From a virus, in IMG/VR virus record IMGVR_UViG_3300031851_000147, positions 1 through 26,385 of that record: DNA of 26,385 nt. One strand, given 5' to 3'. Positions 15,520 through 22,323 of the stretch are shown piece by piece. Below the pieces are notes generated by a model. That model was given only the letters and a program-made list of their open reading frames with translations. It searched no databases and was not told where the DNA came from. Numbering within the stretch: the first letter of the stretch is position 1; each line of letters opens with the position of its first letter. The translations under genes and the position numbers were made by a program.

Positions 15520-16001
15520 TTATTTTTGCAGTTCCTTTTGTTGTATATTTAGATAAGCAATCCAACCGTTAAATTCTTCTACGGTCATTTGTTCAATTTC
15601 AGCAACAGTTTTATGCAATCTTTCGGCTAAGGCATACATTGAATATAGCTGCTTATCTTCAGCTACTTTTTTGCTACTTGCCCTTGTGAAATATTGCCCA
15701 TAACTTCAGTTGCCACCCTTACCAGTACTCCACTATCAACATTATTTAATAAATCATGTTTATGCTCAATAGTGTAAATCTTTTCTCCAGCCTCATCTAA
15801 TGCTTTATATATTAAAACATAGACAAGCATTTCAACTTCATCATCTTTAGCTAAAGCCATAAATTTTTTCATCTCTAAGAGGGTAATGGGTCTGCAAAAA
15901 ATTTTTAAAGGATTTGCTTCATCACTACCCCACTCAGGGACTTCTATAACCTTAGTTTCAATATCGTTGTAATGCCTTTTTGCGTTATCTATTGCTGACA
16001 T
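15520..16001 (-). CDS. tail assembly chaperone GT fusion made by -1 frameshift
   Basis: Reading the 112-residue upstream frame to its final AAA AAG and slipping one base back continues the protein for 48 more residues (VAEDKQLYSMYALAERLHKT, then VAEIEQMTVEEFNGWIAYL and a short tail) before TAA at 15520-15522. The extension resembles the T domain of lambda gpGT and its relatives, in which 'LA..L..TV.E...M...E...W.AY' is typical. GT proteins bind the tape measure (T part) and recruit tail tube subunits (G part). They are absent from mature virions. The full product is 160 residues. The extension has no start of its own, so frameshifting is the natural explanation. Confidence 0.88.
15646..15672 (-). 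promoter_or_regulatory. programmed -1 frameshift site: A AAA AAG plus hairpin
   Basis: The slippery heptamer A AAA AAG occupies 15672-15666 in the correct phase just before the zero-frame TAG (15665-15663). The next 20 nt (15665-15646) are a hairpin: TAGCTG, an 8-nt loop, CAGCTA. The stem starts immediately after the heptamer, closer than the 5-8 nt usual for stimulatory structures, so it may act only weakly. A AAA AAG is among the most efficient bacterial -1 slippery sites. Confidence 0.85.
15663..16001 (-). CDS. tail assembly chaperone G (zero-frame product)
   Basis: This 112-residue protein begins MSAIDNAKRHYNDIETKVIE, contains PLKIFCRPITLLEMKKFMAL and ends NISQGQVAKK at the slippery site. 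The pattern of a strand-rich N-terminus (W-G..., I.CRP.TL.E...) plus helical C-terminus is typical of lambda G-like tail assembly chaperones with a major-tail-protein neighbour on one side and the tape measure on the other. This shorter form is the main product. The -1 product is annotated separately. It should act in cytoplasmic tail assembly and not be in the virion. Confidence 0.85.
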   Translation of the reverse strand: MSAIDNAKRHYNDIETKVIEVPEWGSDEANPLKIFCRPITLLEMKKFMALAKDDEVEMLVYVLIYKALDEAGEKIYTIEHKHDLLNNVDSGVLVRVATEVMGNISQGQVAKK

Positions 16002-16005
16002 AGTT

Positions 16006-16392
16006 TTATGCTGTTAATAGTTCTAAGACGCCTGTTCCTTGAACAGAAATACTAGCTTCAACTAACCCATCAAATGATGCAGTTCTTGAAACACCAGTAA
16101 CAATAGCTGTGCCAGAATAATATTTAGCTGAACTTGCTGTGCCTTCTGGATAGAATTTTAATGTTACGCTTGTTCCTACAGTTAAAGCTATTTGAGCTGT
16201 ATCTGCTTCATCCCAATAAACATCTAAACTTCCTGAGAAGCTTGTTAATGATGCTAAATGAGTTCTAGCGGAATCGCCCATAGATGTAGTTTCAAGAGTA
16301 TCAGCAGTTTCTTCAACAGAATAAGATCTAATTTCAGCTACTGCATCTGTACCAACGTGCACAGTACCTTCACTTCCTTTATGAATCGCCAT
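16006..16392 (-). CDS. V: major tail tube protein
   Basis: This 128-residue protein starts MAIHKGSEGTVHVGTDAVAE and has VEETADTLETTSMGDSARTH followed by a FSGSLDVYWDEADTAQ strand set and VTLKFYPEG. Tail tube proteins of siphophages in the lambda V/phi13 group share these 'I.S.s....a.t.ett..gd' features. It is the repeating hexameric tube subunit. Its start is overlapped by 14 nt by the upstream 52-residue gene. The G/GT chaperone follows 4 nt later, the usual order in lambda-like phages. Confidence 0.9.
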   Translation of the reverse strand: MAIHKGSEGTVHVGTDAVAEIRSYSVEETADTLETTSMGDSARTHLASLTSFSGSLDVYWDEADTAQIALTVGTSVTLKFYPEGTASSAKYYSGTAIVTGVSRTASFDGLVEASISVQGTGVLELLTA

Positions 16393-16537
16393 TTTCTTTT
16401 ACCTCGTTTTTAGTTTTTTTTGAAGAAGATTTAATTGTTTGGGCTGCTTCTTCTTTCCAACCCATATTCAAAAATGACTCTACCTTAGAAGGGTGAGCAT
16501 CTATAGAAATATTTCCATTTGGACTAATCATTTTCAT
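16379..16537 (-). CDS. 52-residue hypothetical protein between tail terminator and tail tube
   Basis: This ORF starts at an ATG with GGAAA 7 nt upstream and reads MKMISPNGNISIDAHPSKVE, then SFLNMGWKEE and a lysine/serine-rich tail. Short phage proteins with 'M..I..PNG....' followed by '...L..GW' recur near head-tail genes and are usually unnamed. It overlaps the tail tube start by 14 nt, which suggests translational coupling and perhaps regulation of tube synthesis. Position fits a connector or head-completion helper, but no activity is shown. Confidence 0.7.
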   Translation of the reverse strand: MKMISPNGNISIDAHPSKVESFLNMGWKEEAAQTIKSSSKKTKNEVKENGDS

Positions 16538-16549
16538 AATTTGTTTCCT

Positions 16550-16996
16550 TTATAATGCTATATCAGGGTTAGTTTCCTTGACATAATAGTTAGTTAGAAA
16601 GGTTAAACTCACATATCCTAGTGGTTTTTCACCTTCGCCGTTAAATTCTATTTCAGTTGATTCTAAATAACAGTCTTTAGCTAATCCGTTTAATGTTCGA
16701 TCTGCTGCTATTGCTTCTTCAACTTCTTTACTTATAGTGTCAATTGTATCATCAAAATTACTATTTGCTTTAACATAACCTTCAACTACCACTGATAGCT
16801 CTCTGCTCATAACTCGATCAGTCCCGATTACAATAGGCTCCGAAGTTTCAGAATTTGTATAAATTACTAAAGAAGGTAATGTTGACTCTTGCAATGTGTA
16901 TACCCTAGATTCATACACATTAGAGCCTGTAGTTGTTAAGCCTGTTAATGTAGTTCCAAGATACTCTCTGATTTGTTGTCGAACATGATTAGCCAT
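16550..16996 (-). CDS. U: tail terminator protein (gpU-like)
   Basis: This 148-residue protein starts MANHVRQQIREYLGTTLTGL, then SNVYESRVYTL and PSLVIYTNSE, followed by helices and a final strand GYVSLTFLTNYYV. It matches the lambda gpU-type tail terminator outline, in which an N-terminal helix is followed by 'RVY.L.....PsL.VY'. The terminator ring caps the growing tail tube and joins it to the head. Its place between the FII-like gene and the tube gene agrees with lambda order (Z is absent). The ATG overlaps the upstream stop (TAATG). Confidence 0.85.
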   Translation of the reverse strand: MANHVRQQIREYLGTTLTGLTTTGSNVYESRVYTLQESTLPSLVIYTNSETSEPIVIGTDRVMSRELSVVVEGYVKANSNFDDTIDTISKEVEEAIAADRTLNGLAKDCYLESTEIEFNGEGEKPLGYVSLTFLTNYYVKETNPDIAL

Positions 16997-17343
16997 TATT
17001 GAACCTCAAGTATTAAAGATGTTACGCCTAAATTATCATGTTCAAAATTTACAACCTTATAATTAGTTGCAGCTTTAATTTGTGTTCCATCTAAATTTGT
17101 AATAGCGGGAGCAGCAAGAGAGTCGCCAAATGCAATATTTGGTATATCAGTAGTTTTAACTTGAGCTACTGGTTGATATCCTTGGACCGGTAACCCAGCA
17201 GTATCTATATCAACATATTCCTGGTCTAAAATAACATTGATAGATGAGGCGGAGCCTCCGGTTGGCGTATAAGTAACTTGTATACCATGACCATAATCAG
17301 AGTCAAAATAACCATTAAAATCTCTATCAAATTCTATTGCCAT
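16996..17343 (-). CDS. head-tail joining protein (gpFII-like)
   Basis: This 115-residue protein starts MAIEFDRDFNGYFDSDYGHG, then IQVTYTPTGG and NVILDQEYVDID, and ends with NFEHDNLGVTSLILEV. Lambda FII-like proteins (head completion, ATP-binding-sugar-transporter-like family) show the same 'FD.DF...Yf...g..v.y.p..g....i' start and 'Y.v...e.d..G...l.l' end. It would form the connector ring that accepts the tail. It lacks a Shine-Dalgarno and starts 3 nt after the previous gene. Assignment is by pattern and position. Confidence 0.8.
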   Translation of the reverse strand: MAIEFDRDFNGYFDSDYGHGIQVTYTPTGGSASSINVILDQEYVDIDTAGLPVQGYQPVAQVKTTDIPNIAFGDSLAAPAITNLDGTQIKAATNYKVVNFEHDNLGVTSLILEVQ

Positions 17344-17346
17344 AAT

Positions 17347-17562
17347 TTATTTTTTAGCTCTTGTTTTAGGAGCCTTAACTTTTGAAGTTTTTAAACCTAC
17401 ACTTCTATTTTCTTTTTCAGCTTTAGGTTTTTCAACATAAATTTCAGCTTTATTATAGCTGCATAATTCATGTCCTGTTTGTTCGTTTAATTCTACAACA
17501 TCACCGGTAAATACTTTTTTACCATTTGCTATTGTGTCTTTTGTTATTAAAAATTTTTTCAT
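17347..17562 (-). CDS. 71-residue hypothetical protein after the capsid gene
   Basis: I use the start at 17562 (MKKFLITKDT); a longer frame back to 17604 would pass through the hairpin and gains nothing recognisable. The N-terminal 45 residues form a small beta-like unit (ANGKKVFTGDVVELNEQTGH) with one cysteine, and the last 25 are a basic tail (KTSKVKAPKTRAKK). No family is certain. The lambda FI position (between capsid and FII) is where packaging accelerators and head-completion helpers lie. There is no normal Shine-Dalgarno. The strong hairpin ends 7 nt before the ATG. Confidence 0.68.
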   Translation of the reverse strand: MKKFLITKDTIANGKKVFTGDVVELNEQTGHELCSYNKAEIYVEKPKAEKENRSVGLKTSKVKAPKTRAKK

Positions 17563-17569
17563 ATTTAAG

Positions 17570-17591
17570 ATAGGGGTGTTTCCACCCCTAT
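17570..17591 (-). promoter_or_regulatory. GAAA-tetraloop hairpin after the capsid gene
   Basis: On the minus strand ATAGGGGTG, GAAA and CACCCCTAT form a perfect 9-bp stem with a GNRA tetraloop. It lies 20 nt after the capsid stop codon and 7 nt before the next ATG. No U tract follows, so it is not a standard terminator. It could protect the 3' end of capsid mRNA, lower downstream expression, or bring the GGA at 17594-17592 to about 7 nt from the ATG in the folded state. Confidence 0.75.
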
Positions 17592-17611
17592 TCCATTTAA
17601 GCATCAGTTAA

Positions 17612-20155
17612 TTAGTCGCTTGATTTACAGAAAGATACAGCATGTCGAACAGCTACATCTAAAGTTTGTAAAGCTACGATTCTTACTCCGCCTGAAGTTG
17701 ATAACGCATAAGGATCAACAGTTATATCGAGTCCTCCATACATACCAATCAATAGGTCAGCAAAATTACCAAAGTAGTAATCGCCTGCAGTAACCTGATT
17801 AGACCTAACAACATCATAGCCATTAATGTTTCCATCTGGGCCTACAATCATTTGTCCAAATCCACTTGCCTTATCTACAGTTTTTAGGTTACCCCAGTCT
17901 GAAGGTCTAGCAATATATCTTAATGAACCAGTTAATGCATTGTCATTAGATACAGCAGATTCCATAGCTACAAGCTCTCCAAATGTTGGAACAGCAGCAG
18001 CAAATGTTGTTGTGTTAATACCTGAAGTATTAGCAATACCTGTAGGTTGACCACTTGAACCAGAACCAGCTAAAGCACCTAAATCAATTGCAGTAGCAAT
18101 AGAAGCGCTTAAGTCATTTCTAATTAAGCTCTCAATATCTAAAGATGATTGTTGAAGCATAAGTCTAGAAGCATCTGTAAACGCTCCAATTACCTTAGGA
18201 GACATAGTAATGCTTCCTGTAGTAAATTCACTTTCAGCAGCAGCAGCACCTTCAGTTGCAATCCAACCAGCAGATGAAGCACCTGTTTTCTTTGGAATTA
18301 CAACATTTCCTTGTAAGCCTCTTAGCATAGTTGCACCAGCTTGCATAACACTTGATGAGTTACGTAAGACATCTATAAAATCACCAGCTCTGTAATCTTC
18401 AGATATAAGAGTTGAATCATCAGATGTATTTAAGTCCCTTTTGCTCCAGTTACCTAGAACTTCAGCAGGAAGCATAATACCTTGTGCTGTTTTACCATAC
18501 TGTCTAGCAGCTTCATCTGAACATTCAAATTCAAATTTAGCAGCTTCTTGAGCTTTTCTGTCTGAAGGATTAGCTAATGCATTAATTGCTCTAACTAATG
18601 AGAATTCTCTCACTTCTTGTTTGCTCATGCCAATTTCAGCAGTATCTAGTGGCTTGTCATTACATATTTCATTAAGTAACTCGCCTCTAAATTCTTCTAC
18701 TGACATTCCGTTTCTAATAGCGTCGTCAGCTAAATCTCTTTTGTTATGCTTAACAGCTAAATCAATGATTTCTTTTGAATTTCTTTTAAATTCAGCTTTA
18801 GCTTCTTCAAGAGTTTGGCTTCTGACTTCATCAAGATTAATATCTTGTTTTTTTTCTTCTGTCATAATAATACCTTTATTTAAGTTAGCAGAACGTCCAA
18901 CTCCGACAAGTCGTGATTGATCTGCAGGAACTGAAACACTGGAAACCTCCATTGGAGTCCAAGCAGCCCTGTAGTAATCTTCTTCGCCATCGTTATCTCG
19001 TTCTAATTTATTTACTCTATACCCAACACTAATATTCATGCGAATACCGTCTTGAATATCCTGAAAAACTTCTTGAGCTAGTGCTGATCTACCAAATCGA
19101 ACAACAGCAATAGTCCTTTTTGCTGTCTCATCAAGTTTAAATTCTTCGATAACCCCTATTTGTTTAGACATGTCATGGTCTAATAAAAATGGAGCTCTAC
19201 CTGAAGATATAAATTCCATATCTATATCTTTTTGTTCATGACTTAGTACTTCTAAGCCAAATGAACGTTCAACCGGTTCTTCTGAGCTTACGCCAATACG
19301 AACCAATCTTTTTTCTTCGTCAAGATAAGAATGCTTTGATAAATCAATAGTTCTATAATTTATAGCAATATCAATATCAAGTTCTTCATTATTTTGACGT
19401 GAAGATTCTTCTGAATCAACAAATTCATCTTCATGTTCAACATCCTCATGCTTCTGAAATTCAACAACTACAGTGTTGTCAGTCTCAGTAACATTAAGGA
19501 TATGTCTATCTTCTTTATTCATAGATTTCTCCTCTTTATTTTTTGTTGATAAAGGATGCCCACTAGGTAATAAGTCCGTATCATGCTTACCTCCTTTAAA
19601 TTTGCCATTTCTTAAGACAAATAAATAAGAGTTAACCCGAGCCGCTGCCCATTGTTCAGGACTACTCACCGATGGTCTTACTGAAGCTGGATTGCTTTTA
19701 TATGCACCAATCCCTCTTTCATAAACTTTTGATAACGTTGCTACACTTGTTCTTTTTGATTTAGTGTCTCCAACTTCATCGTTGTGTTCTTTAACTTTAT
19801 TTTTAATCATTGTAAGAGCCTTACCTGTTAAAGCTCTTTCTTCTTCGTTTTTCATTTGATTAACTAATTTTTTTGACCAGCTAAAACCTGCATCTCCGCC
19901 CCAAAGACCCCATGCAATACGGCCATTACTTGGAAATCCTTTTTCACCTGGTCGAAAACCTTGTGCTTTTTTATCTACTTCATGCCTGCTAAAAAAGCTA
20001 TACATTCTTTTGATTGTACTATCTGATAAGTTATCACCATTAACAATTTGGTTTGCTCTGGCAAGTCCAACCCTGGTTCCGCCTCTACCGAATTCTTTAC
20101 GCCAATCTAATGCTCTTTGAGCATCTTCTTTCATTCCTTTAGTCGGTATCGCCAT
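17612..20155 (-). CDS. fusion of N-terminal domain, HK97-type prohead protease and major capsid protein
   Basis: The start at 20155 (MAIPTKG) is chosen for its AAGGAGG at 8-nt spacing and small overlap with portal; the product is 847 residues. Residues ~1-100 carry RGGTRVGLARA and PSNGRIAWGLWGGDAG, and ~135-205 carry VYERGIGAYKSNPASVRP and KGGKHDTDLLPSGHPL; both are small conserved phage domains of unknown role. Residues ~265-425 are an HK97-family prohead protease (FLLDHD with H327, NISVGYRV with S376, PMEVSSVSVPAD with E403). From ~431 a delta-domain-like helix region leads into an HK97-fold capsid (AGWIATEGAAAAESEFTT, IRNDLSASIATAIDLGALAG). The chain must be cut or also be started internally for normal heads. 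Confidence 0.9.
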   Translation of the reverse strand: MAIPTKGMKEDAQRALDWRKEFGRGGTRVGLARANQIVNGDNLSDSTIKRMYSFFSRHEVDKKAQGFRPGEKGFPSNGRIAWGLWGGDAGFSWSKKLVNQMKNEEERALTGKALTMIKNKVKEHNDEVGDTKSKRTSVATLSKVYERGIGAYKSNPASVRPSVSSPEQWAAARVNSYLFVLRNGKFKGGKHDTDLLPSGHPLSTKNKEEKSMNKEDRHILNVTETDNTVVVEFQKHEDVEHEDEFVDSEESSRQNNEELDIDIAINYRTIDLSKHSYLDEEKRLVRIGVSSEEPVERSFGLEVLSHEQKDIDMEFISSGRAPFLLDHDMSKQIGVIEEFKLDETAKRTIAVVRFGRSALAQEVFQDIQDGIRMNISVGYRVNKLERDNDGEEDYYRAAWTPMEVSSVSVPADQSRLVGVGRSANLNKGIIMTEEKKQDINLDEVRSQTLEEAKAEFKRNSKEIIDLAVKHNKRDLADDAIRNGMSVEEFRGELLNEICNDKPLDTAEIGMSKQEVREFSLVRAINALANPSDRKAQEAAKFEFECSDEAARQYGKTAQGIMLPAEVLGNWSKRDLNTSDDSTLISEDYRAGDFIDVLRNSSSVMQAGATMLRGLQGNVVIPKKTGASSAGWIATEGAAAAESEFTTGSITMSPKVIGAFTDASRLMLQQSSLDIESLIRNDLSASIATAIDLGALAGSGSSGQPTGIANTSGINTTTFAAAVPTFGELVAMESAVSNDNALTGSLRYIARPSDWGNLKTVDKASGFGQMIVGPDGNINGYDVVRSNQVTAGDYYFGNFADLLIGMYGGLDITVDPYALSTSGGVRIVALQTLDVAVRHAVSFCKSSD
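18863..18877 (-). promoter_or_regulatory. internal ribosome-binding site at the capsid part
   Basis: In frame within the fusion gene, AAAGG is followed by 7 nt and an ATG (18865-18863) that encodes M431, MTEEKKQDINLDEV. That sequence looks like the natural N-terminus of an HK97-type capsid precursor with its delta domain. Starting here would give a 417-residue capsid precursor, a usual size for the family. Internal initiation is inferred from the site and length. Confidence 0.45.
19520..19534 (-). promoter_or_regulatory. internal ribosome-binding site at the protease part
   Basis: GAGGAG at 19534-19529 lies 6 nt before an in-frame ATG (19522-19520) encoding M212 (MNKEDRHILN), between the N-terminal domains and the protease. 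A good Shine-Dalgarno at a domain border suggests a second product of 636 residues (protease plus capsid). The E-E-K-S coding sequence itself gives GAGGAG only by codon choice. Confidence 0.5.
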
Positions 20156-21656
20156 TGTCTTCGCCTCCTTTAACATCAGGTTCAATTGGTAGCTTAATTC
20201 CAAATGGCTGGAATGCTGTTTTAATTCCATATTGTTCTGCTAATTTTTGTTCTCTTTCATGTTGTTCATATAGCTCTTCAACATCTCTTCCGTAATTTGA
20301 TTGAACATCTTGATATGTAACAAGACCAGCTTGCATACCGTTAATTGAAGCATTCATTTCTTTTTGAGGGTCTACCCATTGGAATGATCTTCCTATAAAG
20401 ATTGCATTATTAGAAAACTTATCATATTTTCCCATTGGTAAGGGGGCATTAGCTTCGCTACCCATTACAATAGCTCCGCTTGATATTGCCATTTCTAACC
20501 ATTTTTCAAATACTGGTCTCATGAAATGATCAACTACAAAACGTTGATATAACTTATACATTTCTCTATCTTCAAGAGCTCCTGCTCTTAATGAACTATA
20601 ATTAACAGAGCTTAAATCATTTGTTAAAGCATGATAAGAAATATTTAAACCTGAAGCTATTCCTCGTAAAACCTGTGTTGTAAATGGTCCAAATGCTGTT
20701 GATGGGTGATCTGGGTCAAATGATTTAAAATCCATTCCGGCTGGTAGCTGCTCAAAACTTCCTGCTGATGCTTCCATAATTGGGGTAAAGCTTTCTTCAT
20801 AATCTTCGCCTACATAACCGTCTCCATCAGGACTTGTAAAGAATCCCATCTTGGCTGCTGATACACGAGCTGCTGTAATTTCAGCCTCCATATAGCCATT
20901 AAGCATTTTTATTTGAGGCATAGCAGAAGCAGTCATAGGAACTCCTCTGGTCTGCTCTGCTCGCGTCGGCATGTAAGCATGTATGATTTCCTCGGCCGGA
21001 ACTCTTATGTGTTCTTTGGGTGACTGGTACGTATTATCATATGGATGATTTTTAAATAAATAATAAGCAACTGGTTTATCAAAGCGATCTACTTCAACGC
21101 CCATTTTAATTCTATTTTTTGTTTTTGAATTAATACCGTTTTTTTGTTCGTCTAAATGATCTGCCTCAAGGAATTGGATTTTATATTTATACTTTGAGTC
21201 TGTCGGGGTGGCATGCCTAACTAAAACTTCGCCATCTCTCATTAATGCTTCAACAAATAATTTTTGACAATCTAAAAATGATTGGCGGCCGTTTAATGTA
21301 CAGTTACCCATTTTTGACCATCTTTTAAATTCTTGTTCAATTGTTTGATTGCCTAAAATATCTAAATCGCCTTTTGGATTTCTTGCTTTAACACTTAATC
21401 GAATACCATTAGCTCCAATAATATTGCTTATCATTAGATTTAAGTAACGAGCAACATATGAATCATTACGAGCTAAGTCTCTGCTTCGATCTCTTAATAT
21501 TCTTAATTGGTCTTTAATTTCAGCATCTGCTGATGTATTAGATGCTTGAAAGTCTGCAAATAATCTACCTGTATTAGCACCAGCATATCTACGAACTGAT
21601 GATATTTTTTTTACTTTTGTTTTATTAGTATTTGTAAACCTGTCATACCAAGCCAT
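20139..21656 (-). CDS. B: portal protein, lambda gpB family
   Basis: This 505-residue protein begins MAWYDRFTNTNKTKVKKISS, then SVRRYAGANTGRLFADF and ARYLNLMISNIIGANGIRLS. It contains FVEALMRDGEVLVRH, YKIQFLEADHLDEQKNG and GIASGLNISYHALTNDLSSVNYSS, all typical of lambda-family (PF05136-type) portals. The dodecameric portal forms the DNA entry vertex, docks terminase and later the tail connector. The last residues after ~480 are acidic and variable. It has GAGG at 8-nt spacing. The protease-capsid fusion gene starts inside its end, so portal and capsid are translationally linked. Confidence 0.93.
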   Translation of the reverse strand: MAWYDRFTNTNKTKVKKISSVRRYAGANTGRLFADFQASNTSADAEIKDQLRILRDRSRDLARNDSYVARYLNLMISNIIGANGIRLSVKARNPKGDLDILGNQTIEQEFKRWSKMGNCTLNGRQSFLDCQKLFVEALMRDGEVLVRHATPTDSKYKYKIQFLEADHLDEQKNGINSKTKNRIKMGVEVDRFDKPVAYYLFKNHPYDNTYQSPKEHIRVPAEEIIHAYMPTRAEQTRGVPMTASAMPQIKMLNGYMEAEITAARVSAAKMGFFTSPDGDGYVGEDYEESFTPIMEASAGSFEQLPAGMDFKSFDPDHPSTAFGPFTTQVLRGIASGLNISYHALTNDLSSVNYSSLRAGALEDREMYKLYQRFVVDHFMRPVFEKWLEMAISSGAIVMGSEANAPLPMGKYDKFSNNAIFIGRSFQWVDPQKEMNASINGMQAGLVTYQDVQSNYGRDVEELYEQHEREQKLAEQYGIKTAFQPFGIKLPIEPDVKGGEDNGDTD

Positions 21657-21658
21657 GT

Positions 21659-22249
21659 TTAAAACCTCGCTTTAACTAAATTGCCTGACGCCGTTTTATT
21701 TTTAATTCGTGCTTTTTTAATTTCTTTTAAATAATCAGCCTTATAGCGATCCCTAAATGTCATAATTTCATCAATAGTCATTCGAGATAATGATCTTCCA
21801 GCTATTGACATTGAAGACTGATCTATTGATGCTCTTCCTTGAATTACAGCTTCTAAAGCATCTAATACTTTTTTTGCATGTGAACGTACATCAGCATTAG
21901 TATCTGCATAGTTTGGAGTTAATAATATAATCCCACTATCAACTATAGATCTTGCGCTATCACTTGTTCTTGTAATATATGCATTCCATTTGTAAGTATG
22001 AGCGTTATATGTTGCAGTTGTACCGGCTTCAACCTCAATATAATATGTACTATCCGCCTCAATAGCGTTTATGGTAAATTGATGATTTCCGCCTCCACCT
22101 GAGTCACAATGAAATTCATAAGATAATGAATATGAGCCTATAGGGTAATCTATTGCTAAGTCATCTTTTTTCCAAGCCCAGGTATCGCCTACAACCAACT
22201 CAAACGGTTCGTTTAACGGATAGTCTGATCTGTTGAAAATATTAGCCAT
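21659..22249 (-). CDS. head-tail joining protein: beta domain plus gpW-like C-terminus
   Basis: Residues ~1-110 form a beta-rich domain (YPLNEPFELVVGDTWAWKKD, later YYIEVEAGTTATYNAHTYKW). Residues ~120-196 are helical (VLDALEAVIQGRASIDQSSM, then GRSLSRMTIDEIMTFRDRY), like lambda gpW and the many unnamed proteins in that position, where 'AL..G....' is followed by 'GrslsR...eEl...r..Y'. gpW stabilises packaged DNA and forms part of the connector. It lies between terminase and portal as W does, apart from the inserted cassette. The extra N-terminal domain makes it much longer than the ~68 residues of lambda gpW. No clear Shine-Dalgarno. Confidence 0.72.
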   Translation of the reverse strand: MANIFNRSDYPLNEPFELVVGDTWAWKKDDLAIDYPIGSYSLSYEFHCDSGGGGNHQFTINAIEADSTYYIEVEAGTTATYNAHTYKWNAYITRTSDSARSIVDSGIILLTPNYADTNADVRSHAKKVLDALEAVIQGRASIDQSSMSIAGRSLSRMTIDEIMTFRDRYKADYLKEIKKARIKNKTASGNLVKARF

Positions 22250-22323
22250 AAATTAAAAATATATCTATACCCGATTATAACGAGTATTTATAATGATTTG
22301 TTACATTATATGAAATATTTATT
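22250..22323 (-). promoter_or_regulatory. gap with a promoter candidate before the head genes
   Basis: The minus strand has TATAAT (22274-22279) preceded by ACTCGT. The -35 position at 17-nt spacing reads AACAAA, a poor match. The -10 is 24 nt before the head gene start, giving a leader of roughly 17 nt with no Shine-Dalgarno. The ACTnGnTATAAT stretch partly matches the repeated promoter, but GTATAC is missing. A structural-gene promoter here is plausible yet weakly supported. No terminator hairpin is seen. Confidence 0.38.

Noticed and set aside
17570-17591. Rho-independent terminator after the capsid gene
   Set aside because: The stem is strong, but no U tract follows and essential connector and tail genes lie directly downstream.
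17563-17604. Longer start for the 71-residue gene through the hairpin
   Set aside because: It would force the GAAA-tetraloop hairpin to be coding with no recognisable protein gain. The ATG at 17562 begins a normal small-protein N-terminus.
20156-20230. Longer N-terminus (25 more residues) for the protease-capsid fusion
   Set aside because: It would lie fully inside the portal gene with no ribosome-binding site, while the ATG at 20155 has AAGGAGG at 8 nt.
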